This document shows positions 52,789-63,125 of a stretch of 64,000 nucleotides of DNA, piece after piece. The stretch covers positions 248,001 to 312,000 of the forward strand of contig NZ_JADQDC010000002.1 of the NCBI RefSeq assembly GCF_015694345.1. Direction: 5' to 3'. The notes beneath the pieces are model-generated. The model did no database searches and was not told the origin of the DNA. It saw only the letters and a program-made list of their open reading frames with translations. A program made the position numbers and the translations under genes. Origin of the DNA: Novosphingobium jiangmenense. Lineage in GTDB: Bacteria; Pseudomonadota; Alphaproteobacteria; Sphingomonadales; Sphingomonadaceae. Every line of letters begins with the position of its first letter. Positions within the stretch are counted from its first letter, which is position 1.

Positions 52789-54063
52789 GTGGCAGGGCAT
52801 ACCTTGGAAGACCGCAAGCTGGCGCGCCGCGCGGTCATTGCCGCGACCACCGGCAACGCGCTCGAATTCTACGATTTCATCACCTTCAGCTTTTTCGCCA
52901 TCCAGATCGGCAAGGTGTTCTTTCCCTCGGAAGACCCTTTCGTCAGCCTGATGGCCTCGCTCGCCACGTTCGGAGTCGGCTTCATCGGTCGTCCGCTCGG
53001 GGCATGGGCAATTGGCGCATGGGCCGACCGGCATGGCCGCAAGCCCGCGATGCTGCTGAGCATGACCCTGATGGGGCTGTCGGTGGCCGTGCTTGCCCTC
53101 ACCCCGTCCTATGCCAGCATTGGCGCAGCAGCCCCGGTGATCGTGGTGCTGGCGCGCCTGATGCAGGGCTTTGCGCTTGGCGGCGAGGTCGGCTCGGCCA
53201 CGACCTACATGTTGGAAACCGCGCAGGATCATCGCCGCGGCTGGTCGATCAGCTGGCAAGGCGCGAGCCAGGCCATTGCCTCCTCCGCCGGATCGCTGGT
53301 CGGCCTAGGTCTCAGCTTGGTCCTCACGCCCGAACAACTCACCGACTGGGGCTGGCGCGTGGCGCTGCTGCTCGGCACGGTAATCGTCCCGTTCTCGCTG
53401 TGGATCCGCCGCTCTCTGCCCGAAACCATCCACGCACCGGACCATCTGCCCGCCGGCCACGTTCCTGCCGGAGTGTGGCGCACGGTCATCCTCGGCGCGA
53501 TGATGATCTCCGGCGCCACCATCGCCACCTACCTGTTCAACTACATGGCGACTTACGGCCAGAACACGCTCGGCTATTCCGCCAGCGTCTCCCTGGGCAG
53601 CACGCTAGCGGTCAACGTCGCGCGCTTCTTCTCGATCCTGCTCGGCGGCTGGATGAGCGACCGTTTCGGGCGCAGACCGCTGATGATCTGGCCGACACTC
53701 GCCTTCACGCTGGCGATCGTCCCCGCTTACGTCACGTTGACCGGCGCGCACGATCCGGCAATGTTCATTGCCGTCAACGGCCTGCTCGCCTTCGTCTCGA
53801 CGCTGCCGAGCGGCGCCATCTACGCCGCCATTGCCGAAAGCCTGCCCAAGGCCAGCCGCGCCCGCACTTTTGCACTGGTCTATGCCCTGCCCGTCACGTT
53901 TCTCGGCGGTTCGACACAACTGGTGATCACCTGGCTGCTCAAGGTCACCGGCAATCCGATGGCCGTCGCGTGGTACATGGCGGGCTCGGCCTGCGTTGCG
54001 CTGCTGGCCATGGTCCTGATCCACGAGAGCGCCCCCGCCCGAAGCAAGGCTGCCCCCGTTTGA
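52789..54063 (+). CDS. MFS transporter (metabolite:H+ symporter family)
   Basis: Inner-membrane transporter of about 424 residues with twelve predicted helices. It carries the MHS signature GNALEFYDFITFSFFAIQIG in helix 1, and GRPLGAWAIGAWADRHGRKP between helices 2 and 3. Family members take up dicarboxylates, citrate or osmolytes with protons, and the substrate is unknown. GTG 52789 is preferred over GTG 52783 because GGGGG falls 6-7 bases before it. It is convergent with the NamZ-like gene. Confidence 0.88.
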   Translation: MAGHTLEDRKLARRAVIAATTGNALEFYDFITFSFFAIQIGKVFFPSEDPFVSLMASLATFGVGFIGRPLGAWAIGAWADRHGRKPAMLLSMTLMGLSVAVLALTPSYASIGAAAPVIVVLARLMQGFALGGEVGSATTYMLETAQDHRRGWSISWQGASQAIASSAGSLVGLGLSLVLTPEQLTDWGWRVALLLGTVIVPFSLWIRRSLPETIHAPDHLPAGHVPAGVWRTVILGAMMISGATIATYLFNYMATYGQNTLGYSASVSLGSTLAVNVARFFSILLGGWMSDRFGRRPLMIWPTLAFTLAIVPAYVTLTGAHDPAMFIAVNGLLAFVSTLPSGAIYAAIAESLPKASRARTFALVYALPVTFLGGSTQLVITWLLKVTGNPMAVAWYMAGSACVALLAMVLIHESAPARSKAAPV

Positions 54064-54077
54064 TCAATCTGGCCTGA

Positions 54078-55274
54078 TCAATAGAGCAGGAAGCGCCCCC
54101 GCTCCTCGATCCACGCCGCTTCATCGGCCCCCGCAATCGCATCCAGATCAGCGGGAACGCTGGCCGCATCGTCCACCCATTCGCGCAGCGCCGTGCCGCC
54201 GTTGATCACGTCGATCGCCAGCTTGTCGAACACGTACTCGTAAGGGAAGTCGCGCCAGATCGGGTAGTCGGGATAGAGCCTGCGGATCGCCTTGAACGCC
54301 AGCGCCTGCAGCCGCCACGGACGGAACGCGTGGTGATCGTAGAAGGCACCCTCGGCGTGGATCATCAGCGCGCTGCACAAAGTCTTGGCGTGCTTGTGGA
54401 ACGTCGGCTCGAACCAGCATTCGCGGATCGCGCAGCCCTGCATCCACTGCGGCGCAAAGGCGCGCATTTCGGCAAGCACGGCCTTGGCATCCACATCCGG
54501 CGCACCGAACAGCACTTCCAGCGGTCGCGTCGTCCCGCGCCCTTCGGAAAGCGTCGCCCCCTCGATCATCACCGTCCCGGCATAGGCCCGCGCCATGTTA
54601 AGGCTGGCGGCATTGGGCGATGGGTTGACCCAGATCCGGCTCTGGGGCCAACCGAAACCGGCGCCCTCAGGCTCCCAACCTTGCATCGTGATCACGCGAT
54701 AATCCACGTCGAGCCCGAAGTGCTTCACGAACCACGCGCCCATCTCGCCCAGCGTCATCCCGTGCCGCATCGGCATCGGCCCTGCGCCGACGAAGCTCTC
54801 CCACCCCGGCAGCAGCGTGGTCCCCTCCACCGGGCGACCCGCCGGATTGGGCCGGTCAAGCACCCACACCGCCTTGCCTGTCCCGCTCGCAGCTTCGAGC
54901 AGATAGAGCAGCGTCGTGACGAAGGTGTAGATGCGGCAGCCCAGGTCCTGCAGGTCAAACAGGAACACGTCCGCCGTGTCCATCATCTGCGCGGTCGGGC
55001 GGCGCACTTCGCCATAAAGGCTGAACACCGGAATCCCATAAGTCGGGTCCAGCTCGTCCGCCGTCTCGACCATGTTGTCCTGCTTGTCGCCCTTCAGCCC
55101 ATGCTGCGGCCCGAAAGCAGAAGTCACGTTCACCCCCGCCGCGATCAGCGCGTCGAGCGAATGGACAAGGCCCTCGGTCACCGAAGCCGGATGGGCAACG
55201 AGCGCAACGCGCTTGCCTTCAAGCGGCTTCCTCAGGGCGGGGTCGGCAAGCAGCCGGTCGATACCGAATTTCAT
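54078..55274 (-). CDS. DUF1343 protein, NamZ-like exo-beta-N-acetylmuramidase (GH171)
   Basis: Protein of 398 residues of the DUF1343 family, now GH171; the described member NamZ removes terminal MurNAc from peptidoglycan fragments. It has ALVAHPASVTEGLVHSLDAL, SAFGPQHGLKGDKQ, LDRPNPAGRP and SEGRGTTRPLEVLFG, all conserved in the family. It has no signal peptide, unlike secreted NamZ, so it may act in the cytoplasm on recycled muropeptides or be exported otherwise. The ATG at 55274 overlaps the DOMON-like gene's stop by 4 bases. Confidence 0.83.
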   Translation of the reverse strand: MKFGIDRLLADPALRKPLEGKRVALVAHPASVTEGLVHSLDALIAAGVNVTSAFGPQHGLKGDKQDNMVETADELDPTYGIPVFSLYGEVRRPTAQMMDTADVFLFDLQDLGCRIYTFVTTLLYLLEAASGTGKAVWVLDRPNPAGRPVEGTTLLPGWESFVGAGPMPMRHGMTLGEMGAWFVKHFGLDVDYRVITMQGWEPEGAGFGWPQSRIWVNPSPNAASLNMARAYAGTVMIEGATLSEGRGTTRPLEVLFGAPDVDAKAVLAEMRAFAPQWMQGCAIRECWFEPTFHKHAKTLCSALMIHAEGAFYDHHAFRPWRLQALAFKAIRRLYPDYPIWRDFPYEYVFDKLAIDVINGGTALREWVDDAASVPADLDAIAGADEAAWIEERGRFLLY

Positions 55275-55813
55275 GGCGCGCTCGGTGCCTCAAGGTGGCT
55301 TGCGAAGCAAGATCCGTGGTGGAAATCGGGCCGGTCCTCGCGGTGCGCGATGGCCCAGTAGGACTTGTGCCCGCCCTCCTCCTCGATCACCGCCGTCAAC
55401 CCGATCTTTGCCGGAAGCCGCGACAGCGCGGCAGTCGGCATGGCAACGTCGAAGATCAGCACTGACTGCCCCCGGCGCGGCGTGCACACCGGCGCGCGGG
55501 GCATCGCCCTTTCCGCCATGCCCTCGCGGTAGCCCGAAAAATCGTAGGCCGCCCATTGCTGCGACGGGGAAAAATTGAACTCCGCATAGCCCTCGCCATC
55601 AGGAGCCCTGACGAAAAGCTCGAAGCAGGTCGCCTGCCACAACCCGTCTGCGCGCGCGCGCCCCGCGAAGGCAGGAAGCACAAGCCGCTGCGCCCCTTCC
55701 ACCCGCCAGCGCAGCGTCAACCACTGCGCATCAACGGAAAGGACCCGCGCCTCGACCGAGGCAACTGCAACAGGCGGATGAGAGGGATGGCTGGACAAGC
55801 TTGGCACAAGCAT
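55271..55813 (-). CDS. DOMON-like domain protein
   Basis: Protein of 180 residues with a beta-sandwich pattern like DOMON/CBM9-type ligand-binding domains: LTLRWRVEGAQRLVLPAFAG, LWQATCFELFVRAPDGEGYA, EFNFSPSQQWAAYDFSGYRE and SYWAIAHREDRPDFH. The stretch ATCFELFV-EFNFSPS is the usual core of annotated 'DOMON-like' proteins. It overlaps the GH171-like gene by 4 bases, so they probably act together on a sugar-containing ligand. ATG 55813 is the likely start; upstream starts add a non-conserved leader. Confidence 0.75.
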   Translation of the reverse strand: MLVPSLSSHPSHPPVAVASVEARVLSVDAQWLTLRWRVEGAQRLVLPAFAGRARADGLWQATCFELFVRAPDGEGYAEFNFSPSQQWAAYDFSGYREGMAERAMPRAPVCTPRRGQSVLIFDVAMPTAALSRLPAKIGLTAVIEEEGGHKSYWAIAHREDRPDFHHGSCFASHLEAPSAP

Positions 55814-55842
55814 GGAGTAAGCGGAGGACGGGAGACATTGCA

Positions 55843-56418
55843 ATGACGGGACTTCGCACATTCACCACTCTTTGCGGTGCCGCGCTGGCGCTTTCCGCCG
55901 GCGAGGCGGTGGCGCGCGAATTCCCTATCGGCGGCGGGATCAGGATCACCCTCGGTGACAGCTGGACCGGCACGTCGATGCAGAACCCGGCAATGCGCTT
56001 CCCCGGCATGAAGGACATGATGGACGATGCCACCGAAAGCCGCCTGCGCGGCCCCGGCTCCGGCGTGCTGGTCTCCTACATGAAGTTCAAGACCGACAAG
56101 CCCGCCAAGGACGTCGCCATCGACGACGGTGCAAACGTCGCGAAGTCGGCAAAGACGATCTACGGCTCGCAGGCCGCCGAAGCCGAGCCGGTTCCAACCG
56201 TCCACCGCAACGGCGATACGGTGCGGGCCTATGTCACGCTTCACCCCAAGCCCGGTGCGGGTTTCAATGTCGCCCCGGGGTACCCTACCGGCTGCGTCAC
56301 CACCGGTACGATCCGGCTCGGCGCAGCAATCCACAACGTCTCGATCGCCTCCGAAAGCTGCGAGAGTGCCGGCCATCAGGAAGCGGTCGCCGCCATCTTC
56401 GAAGTGGGCGCACAGTAA
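55843..56418 (+). CDS. secreted protein of unknown function
   Basis: No family recognised. The 191-residue product has a signal peptide (MTGLRTFTTLCGAALALSAG, cleaved near EAVA) and a mature beta-rich domain. Two cysteines late in the sequence (GCVTTG and ESCESAG) could form a disulfide. ATG 55843 is fixed by GGGAGA upstream. It is divergent from the DOMON-like gene, sharing a 29-base gap, and precedes tyrS by 65 bases. Confidence 0.7.
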   Translation: MTGLRTFTTLCGAALALSAGEAVAREFPIGGGIRITLGDSWTGTSMQNPAMRFPGMKDMMDDATESRLRGPGSGVLVSYMKFKTDKPAKDVAIDDGANVAKSAKTIYGSQAAEAEPVPTVHRNGDTVRAYVTLHPKPGAGFNVAPGYPTGCVTTGTIRLGAAIHNVSIASESCESAGHQEAVAAIFEVGAQ

Positions 56419-56483
56419 TCCCGCCATCCAACCCCAGCCGGGCACTTTGTTTGCACGTACGGTCGTGCTAGGCGCGCCGCACT

Positions 56484-57713
56484 ATGACGAACTACACCTC
56501 ATCGCTCCTCCGCCTGCTCGACGAGCGCGGCTACATCCACCAGCTGACCGATGCCGAAGGGCTCGACAAGCTGGCCAGCGGGGGCGTGGTGCCGGGTTAT
56601 ATCGGCTTTGACGCGACCGCGCCGTCGCTCCACGTCGGCAGCCTCGTGCAGATCATGATGCTGCGCCGCCTGCAGCAGGCCGGGCACAAGCCGATCGTCC
56701 TGATGGGCGGCGGCACGACGCGGATCGGCGATCCCACCGGTCGTGACGAGAGCCGCAAGATGCTCTCCGACCAGACCATCGAGGACAACATTGCCTCGAT
56801 CTTCACGGTCTTCGACAAGCTCCTCAAGTTCGGCGATGGTCCGACCGACGCGGTCATGGTCAACAACCACGACTGGCTCGGCAAGCTCGGCTACATCGAA
56901 CTGCTGCAGGAAGTCGGCACGCATTTCACGGTCAACCGCATGCTGACCTTCGATTCGGTCAAGCTGCGGCTCGAGCGCGAACAGCCGATGACCTTCCTCG
57001 AATTCAACTACATGATCCTGCAGGGCTACGATTTCCGCCATCTCAACAAGGAGATGGGCGTCCGCCTGCAGATGGGCGGCTCGGACCAGTGGGGCAACAT
57101 CGTCAACGGCATCGAACTGACCCGCCGCAAGGACGGCAAGGAAGTGTTCGGGCTGACCACTCCATTGCTGACCACGGCGGACGGCAAGAAGATGGGCAAG
57201 ACCGCCGCCGGCGCGGTCTGGCTCAACGAAGACGCCCTGCCCGCCTGGGACTTCTGGCAGTTCTGGCGCAACACCGATGATCGCGACGTCGGCAAGTTCC
57301 TGCGCCTGTTCACCGACCTTCCGCTTGACGAAATCGTGCGCCTCGAATCGCTTCAGGGCAGCGAGATCAACGCCGCCAAGGTCGTTCTGGCCAACGAAGT
57401 GACCCGGCTCGTCCGTGGCGAAGAGGCTGCCAAGGCTGCCGAGGCCACCGCTTCCGCCACCTTCGCGGGCGGGGGACTCGGACAGGACCTTCCCGTTCTG
57501 GACCTATCCGAAGACAGCATCGGCATCATCGATGCGCTGGTCGGGATCGGCTTTGCTGCCAGCCGGGGTGAGGCCAAGCGCCTCATTGCCGGTGGCGGCG
57601 CCAAGGTCGATGGTCAGGCCGTGACTGATGAAGGCCAGGTTATCTCCTTGTCTTCAGGCGAAATTCGCATCTCTTCGGGCAAGAAGAAGCACGGCATCCT
57701 GCGCCGCACCTGA
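56484..57713 (+). CDS. tyrS: tyrosyl-tRNA synthetase
   Basis: Charges tRNA-Tyr. The 409-residue enzyme has the class I HIGH-type motif [14 protein letters not shown], the [20 protein letters not shown] region, the KMSKS-equivalent [13 protein letters not shown], and a C-terminal S4 RNA-binding domain ([18 protein letters not shown]). Length is typical of bacterial TyrRS type 1. ATG 56484. The hairpin at 57748 follows. Confidence 0.97.
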   Translation: MTNYTSSLLRLLDERGYIHQLTDAEGLDKLASGGVVPGYIGFDATAPSLHVGSLVQIMMLRRLQQAGHKPIVLMGGGTTRIGDPTGRDESRKMLSDQTIEDNIASIFTVFDKLLKFGDGPTDAVMVNNHDWLGKLGYIELLQEVGTHFTVNRMLTFDSVKLRLEREQPMTFLEFNYMILQGYDFRHLNKEMGVRLQMGGSDQWGNIVNGIELTRRKDGKEVFGLTTPLLTTADGKKMGKTAAGAVWLNEDALPAWDFWQFWRNTDDRDVGKFLRLFTDLPLDEIVRLESLQGSEINAAKVVLANEVTRLVRGEEAAKAAEATASATFAGGGLGQDLPVLDLSEDSIGIIDALVGIGFAASRGEAKRLIAGGGAKVDGQAVTDEGQVISLSSGEIRISSGKKKHGILRRT

Positions 57714-57747
57714 CGCTGGGCAGAGGCTCCGGTTTCGCATTCGATAA

Positions 57748-57783
57748 CGGCAAAAGCCTGCCGGTTCCGGCAAGCCTTTGCCG
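57748..57783 (+). terminator. hairpin downstream of tyrS
   Basis: CGGCAAA (57748-57754) pairs with TTTGCCG (57777-57783), enclosing a second stem GCCTGCCGG/CCGGCAAGC with one mismatch. It lies 34 bases after the tyrS stop. The following tract is only GGGCTTT, so termination is likely but not certain. Confidence 0.5.
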
Positions 57784-57792
57784 GGGCTTTAC

Positions 57793-57809
57793 GAATTGTT
57801 CGCCAATTC
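57793..57809 (+). promoter_or_regulatory. inverted repeat upstream of the PilZ gene
   Basis: GAATTG-N5-CAATTC, a perfect 6-bp palindrome, lies 45 bases before the PilZ ATG in an otherwise AT-poor region. A TATATC sequence and GGAGG-type Shine-Dalgarno follow. It could be an operator. Confidence 0.33.
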
Positions 57810-57854
57810 GGAGCTATATCCTTTGGCACAGTCACTCATGCGCTAGGAGGAACG

Positions 57855-58193
57855 ATGCGCGGCGGAGCCCAGCTTTCAGTCACCGATCTGCGCCGTTCGA
57901 CGCGGCATCCGGTGAATCTGCCCGTGATCGGCGAGCATCGCGCGCTCGGTGACATCATGCTGCATTTCGCCAATATCTCGACCACCGGGTTCATGGCGCA
58001 TGGCGCGCAGGACCTCGGCCGCGGAGAGCGCGTCACGGTTCGCCTGCCCGTAGTCGGCCGCATCGAGGCATTTCTGGTCTGGACCGACGGCGATCGCGCC
58101 GGATTCCAGTTTGAACGCATCATCCGCCTCGATGATTTCAACAAGATGATCCGCTCGCTCCAGCCCGGTCCCCGCTCGCGCAGCCAGGGCTGA
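57855..58193 (+). CDS. PilZ-domain protein
   Basis: Single-domain c-di-GMP-binding protein of 112 residues. The nucleotide-binding RxxxR motif is in RRSTRHPVN, and the second motif (D/N)xSxxG is NISTTGF. Such single-domain PilZ proteins act as receivers that pass the second-messenger signal to partners in motility or exopolysaccharide control. The partner is unknown; the exopolysaccharide locus at 4-10 kb is a speculative candidate. ATG 57855 has AGGAGG before it. Confidence 0.88.
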   Translation: MRGGAQLSVTDLRRSTRHPVNLPVIGEHRALGDIMLHFANISTTGFMAHGAQDLGRGERVTVRLPVVGRIEAFLVWTDGDRAGFQFERIIRLDDFNKMIRSLQPGPRSRSQG

Positions 58194-58282
58194 CGCGCCA
58201 CCGGATCCACCCTGCGAAACGCTGACGAACCCCAAATTTTTGCTTTCTTGGCATCGCGGCAAAGGGCTGGCATTGCACGCGG

Positions 58283-59578
58283 GTGACCAGCCTGACACCC
58301 GATCCTGCCGCGCCGACACTACCCGGCTCCCCCCTCGCCATTCCGGACTACCGGCGCTTCTGGATCGCCCGATTCTTCTCGGTCCTCGCGACTTCGGGCA
58401 TGGTCGTCATCCTCGGCTACCAGCTTTACGATGTGGCGCGCGGCCAGTACGGCATGTCCATCGCGCAGGCGGCATTCCAGCTCGGCCTGCTCGGCCTTGC
58501 CCAGTTCCTGCCGCTGTTCCTGCTGACCCCGGTCGCCGGCGTCGTGGCGGACAGGTTTGACCGGCGCAACGTTGCCGGCCTTTCCACCTGCATCGACCTG
58601 ACGATTGCGCTGACTCTGGCCAGCTGCACCTACCTCGACCTGCTGACGCTGCCCCTGCTGTTCGGCCTCGGCGCGCTGCATGGCACTGCTCGCGTGTTCA
58701 TCGGCCCGGCGCTTTCCTCGGTGGCGCCCAATGTCGTGCCGGCCGAACTGATGCCGAAGGCGGTGGCCATCAATTCGATGGCCTGGCAGACCGGCTCGGT
58801 CCTCGGGCCGGCTCTTGCCGGGCTCCTCTTCGCCGGCCACGCCTCCCTGCCCTACTGGACCGCGACGGTCTTGCTGGCGCTGGCCGCCTTCTGCATTTTC
58901 GGCATCCGCAAGCTGCCGCCGCCGCCCGGCAACCGCGACACGCATCCCCTGCGCCAGATCCGCGATGGCCTCAGCTTCGTCTGGAACGACCGTTTCCTGC
59001 TCGGCTGCGTCACGCTCGATCTGTTCGCCGTCCTCCTCGGCGGCGCGACCGCGCTGCTCCCGGTGTTCGCCCGAGACATCCTGTTCCTTGACGGCAAGCC
59101 GGTCGGCGCGGACGGCCTCGGCCTCCTGCGCGCCATGCCGAGCCTCGGCGCGGTGCTGGTCGGCCTGGTGCTGGCAAAGCGCCCCATCGCCCACAACGTC
59201 GGCAACAAGATGCTGCTCGGCGTCGTCGTCTACGGCCTGTTCACCATCGGCTTCGGTCTTTCGACCAACTACTACCTGTCGCTGCTGATGCTGATGGGCG
59301 TCGGTGCAGGCGACATGGTCTCGGTGTTCATCCGCAACACGCTCGTCCAGCTGCACACGCCGGACGACGTGCGCGGCCGCGTCTCGTCGATCTCAGGCCT
59401 TGCGATCTCGGCCTCGAACGAACTGGGCGAAATGCAATCCGGCGTGGCAGCGGCACTGATCGGCGCGGTCGGAGCCGTCATCTTCGGCGGCGTTTCGGCT
59501 ATAGTCGTTACGGGCGCATGGTTCTTCCTTTTCCCCGAATTGAAGAACGCACGAACCTTTGCAGCGCGATACAGATAG
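58283..59578 (+). CDS. MFS transporter (EntS-like / DHA3 type)
   Basis: Twelve-helix major facilitator of 431 residues. It begins with a short Pro-rich tail and the motif YRRFWIARFFSVLATSGMVV, and carries GVVADRFDRRNVAG (motif A) between helices 2 and 3. Related proteins export siderophores, macrolides or other amphiphiles; the substrate is unknown. The start is GTG at 58283, without a strong Shine-Dalgarno. cysK begins 54 bases after it. Confidence 0.87.
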   Translation: MTSLTPDPAAPTLPGSPLAIPDYRRFWIARFFSVLATSGMVVILGYQLYDVARGQYGMSIAQAAFQLGLLGLAQFLPLFLLTPVAGVVADRFDRRNVAGLSTCIDLTIALTLASCTYLDLLTLPLLFGLGALHGTARVFIGPALSSVAPNVVPAELMPKAVAINSMAWQTGSVLGPALAGLLFAGHASLPYWTATVLLALAAFCIFGIRKLPPPPGNRDTHPLRQIRDGLSFVWNDRFLLGCVTLDLFAVLLGGATALLPVFARDILFLDGKPVGADGLGLLRAMPSLGAVLVGLVLAKRPIAHNVGNKMLLGVVVYGLFTIGFGLSTNYYLSLLMLMGVGAGDMVSVFIRNTLVQLHTPDDVRGRVSSISGLAISASNELGEMQSGVAAALIGAVGAVIFGGVSAIVVTGAWFFLFPELKNARTFAARYR

Positions 59579-59632
59579 TCCTAGGCTGTAAGTCAGACTC
59601 CAACCAATCCCTTCACCAAAGGAGCAAGCGAC

Positions 59633-60550
<918 letters not shown>

Positions 60551-60555
60551 GTCCG

Positions 60556-61260
60556 ATGGCGGTCGAACAGGTCGATTACGCCGACGGCGACGTGGCCCTC
60601 ACCGGCTTTCTGGTAAAGCCCGAGGGCCCGCCCCGCGCCGCCGTGCTCGTCCTGCCGACCATCGCCAACTGCAACACCCCGATGATCCGCCGCGCCCACA
60701 TGCTGGCGCAGGCGGGTTATCTGGCGATGATTGCCGACTTCTACGGCGTGCAGGTCCGCGACTTCGATCACGCTCGTGAACTGGCAGGCCCCTTGCGCGC
60801 CACCAGCGAAGGCTACCGCCAGCGCCTGCACGCAGGCCTCGACGCGTTGACCGCACTAGCGGAAGCGCAAGGCCTGCCGGTTGCCGCCATCGGCTTTTGC
60901 ATGGGCGGGCAAGCCGCGCTGGAACTCGCCCGCGATGGCGCCGATATCGTCCTCGCCGCCAGCTTCCACGGCCTGCTCGATACGCAAGCCCCTGCCCGGC
61001 CCGGCGCGGTCAAGGCGCGCATCCTCGTCTGCCATGGCGACGCCGACCCGATGGTGCCGCGCAGCCAGGTCATGGCATTCTGGGAGGAAATGGACGCGGC
61101 CGCAGCCAACTGGCACTTCCACAGCTACAGCGGGGTCAAGCACGGTTTCACCGATCCCGGCAGCGACGCCCGTGGCATGGCCGCCATCGGCTATGACGCC
61201 AGCGCCGACCGCCAGAGCTGGTCAGCGTTGATGGAACTGCTGGACGAAGTGCTCGACTGA
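60556..61260 (+). CDS. dienelactone hydrolase family protein
   Basis: Alpha/beta hydrolase of 234 residues with the DLH triad: nucleophile Cys115 in GFCMGGQAAL, acid in CHGDADPMVP, and His in GVKHGFTDP. Such enzymes open dienelactones in aromatic breakdown but also act on other esters. No aromatic gene cluster is present here, so the substrate is open. ATG 60556 follows cysK by 5 bases, so it is co-transcribed. Confidence 0.88.
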   Translation: MAVEQVDYADGDVALTGFLVKPEGPPRAAVLVLPTIANCNTPMIRRAHMLAQAGYLAMIADFYGVQVRDFDHARELAGPLRATSEGYRQRLHAGLDALTALAEAQGLPVAAIGFCMGGQAALELARDGADIVLAASFHGLLDTQAPARPGAVKARILVCHGDADPMVPRSQVMAFWEEMDAAAANWHFHSYSGVKHGFTDPGSDARGMAAIGYDASADRQSWSALMELLDEVLD

Positions 61261-61261
61261 T

Positions 61262-61286
61262 CAGGGAGGCGCTTGGCGCCTCCCTG
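61262..61286. terminator. perfect hairpin between convergent DLH and acyl-CoA dehydrogenase genes
   Basis: CAGGGAGGCGC pairs perfectly with GCGCCTCCCTG across a three-base loop, beginning one base after the DLH stop. No T-run follows on either strand, but the 11-bp stem between two convergent genes suits termination. Confidence 0.6.
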
Positions 61287-61293
61287 CCTACGA

Positions 61294-63096
61294 TTAGGCG
61301 ATCGCCAGCTGTTCCGGCGTCAGCGCCATGATCGTCTCGCCGCCGGCTTCCACCTGACGGCGCAGCGCCCCCGCTTCGGTGGTGTAGCGCGTCGCCCAGT
61401 GGCGGGCGCAGGTCAGCTTGGCCTCGTAGAACGCCTTGTCCTCGGCACCATCGGCAATCGCCGCAGCCGCAACCTTGGCCATGCGCAGCCACATCAGGCC
61501 GAGCGAGACGATGCCGGTCAGCGTCATGTAGGCATAGGCGCCCGCGCCAAGGTTGTTCGGATTGGCCATGGCGTTCTGCATGAACCACATCGTCGCCGCC
61601 TTGAGTTCGCCGTTCGCCTTGGCAAGCCGCTCAGCCACCAGCTTCACCGTCTCGTCCGAAGTCTCCTCCGCACACTCGGCATCGATCAGCGCAAAGAACG
61701 CCTGGATCGCACGACCACCATTCAGCGCCAGCTTGCGGCCGACGAGGTCCATCGCCTGAACGCCGTTGGTGCCTTCGTAGATCATGGCGATGCGCGCATC
61801 GCGCACGAACTGGTCCATGCCGTTCTCGGCAATGTAGCCATGGCCGCCCCAGACCTGCTGCATGTCGGTGGCGACCTTGTAGCCCATGTCGGTGCCATAA
61901 CCCTTGATCACCGGCGTCAGCAGGCTGATCAGGTCGTCGGCCATCTGGCGCTCTTCCGCCGTTGCCGCCTTGTGCGAAAGGTCGACCTGCAGGGCGCCCC
62001 ACAGGCACAGCGCGCGCATGCCCTCGATGAAGGTCTTGGCGTCCATCAACATGCGGCGCACGTCCGGATGGACGATGATCGGATCGGCCTTGGCCTGCGG
62101 GTCTGCCGGCCCGGTCAGCGCGCGGCCCTGGCGGCGGTCGAGCGCATAAGCAAGGCCGTTCTGGTAGGCGACTTCAGCCTGCGCCAGCCCCTGCATGCCC
62201 ACGCCAAGGCGCGCGGCATTCATCATGATGAACATCGCGGCAAGGCCCTTGTTCTCCTCGCCGACCATCCAGCCCTTCGCCCCGTCGTAGTTCATCACGC
62301 AGGTGGCGTTGCCGTGGATGCCCATCTTCTCCTCGATCGAGCCGACCGAGACGCCGTTCTTCTCGCCCAGCGAGCCGTCGTCATTGACGATGAACTTCGG
62401 CACGATGAACAGCGAGATGCCCTTGCTCGATTCCGGCGCACCCGGTGTCTTGGCAAGGACGAGGTGGATGATGTTCTCGGTCAGGTCATGGTCGCCCGCC
62501 GAAATGAAGATCTTGGTGCCGGTGATCGCATAGGAGCCATCGGCCTGCGGCTCGGCGCGGGTCCGGATCATGCCGAGGTCGGTGCCGCAGTGCGGCTCGG
62601 TCAGGTTCATCGTGCCCAGCCATTCGCCGGTCACCATCTTGGGCAGGTACTTGGCCTGCTGCTCGGGCGAGCCCTTGGCGATGATTGCCGAGATCGCGCC
62701 GTTGGCAAGGCCGGGGTACATCGCGAAGGCCTGGTTGGCTGTGGCGAGGTACTTCTCCATGATGAAGCCCATCACGTGCGGCAGGCCCTGCCCGCCATAT
62801 GCCTCAGGCGCGGAGAGCGTGCCCCATCCGCCTTCGACGTATTGACGGTAGGCATCCTTGAAGCCGGTCGGCGTGGTCACGCTGCCATCGGGATGACGGG
62901 TGCAGCCTTCCTTGTCGCCCGAAAGGTTGAGCGGCGCGATGACTTCCGAAACGAAGCGTCCGGCTTCCTCGATGATCGCATCGGTCATGTCCGGTGTCGC
63001 GCTCTCGAAGCCCGGCAGGTTGCCGTAGCTTTCCAGGCGGATCAGTTCGTTGACGACGAAGCGGGTGTCGCGGGTGGGCGCGGTGTAGATCGGCAT
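61294..63096 (-). CDS. acyl-CoA dehydrogenase (long, C-terminal-extended type)
   Basis: FAD enzyme of 600 residues that makes trans-2-enoyl-CoA, the first step of beta-oxidation. A specific N-terminal helix (MPIYTAPTRDTRFVVNELIR) is followed by the FAD/acyl-CoA domains with MNLTEPHCGTDLGMIRTRAE and GTKIFISAGDHD. The catalytic Glu is in MIYEGTNGVQAMDLVGRKL, and a C-terminal extension (about 470-600) is typical of the AcdB/FadE-like 600-residue group. It is 29 bases downstream of the MerR gene on the same strand. Confidence 0.93.
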   Translation of the reverse strand: MPIYTAPTRDTRFVVNELIRLESYGNLPGFESATPDMTDAIIEEAGRFVSEVIAPLNLSGDKEGCTRHPDGSVTTPTGFKDAYRQYVEGGWGTLSAPEAYGGQGLPHVMGFIMEKYLATANQAFAMYPGLANGAISAIIAKGSPEQQAKYLPKMVTGEWLGTMNLTEPHCGTDLGMIRTRAEPQADGSYAITGTKIFISAGDHDLTENIIHLVLAKTPGAPESSKGISLFIVPKFIVNDDGSLGEKNGVSVGSIEEKMGIHGNATCVMNYDGAKGWMVGEENKGLAAMFIMMNAARLGVGMQGLAQAEVAYQNGLAYALDRRQGRALTGPADPQAKADPIIVHPDVRRMLMDAKTFIEGMRALCLWGALQVDLSHKAATAEERQMADDLISLLTPVIKGYGTDMGYKVATDMQQVWGGHGYIAENGMDQFVRDARIAMIYEGTNGVQAMDLVGRKLALNGGRAIQAFFALIDAECAEETSDETVKLVAERLAKANGELKAATMWFMQNAMANPNNLGAGAYAYMTLTGIVSLGLMWLRMAKVAAAAIADGAEDKAFYEAKLTCARHWATRYTTEAGALRRQVEAGGETIMALTPEQLAIA

Positions 63097-63125
63097 GTGG
63101 TCCTGTCCCTTTGAGCGTCCGGCCT

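Noticed and set aside
61273..63114. Long rightward open frame of 613 codons
   Set aside because: Antisense to the acyl-CoA dehydrogenase; no family features.
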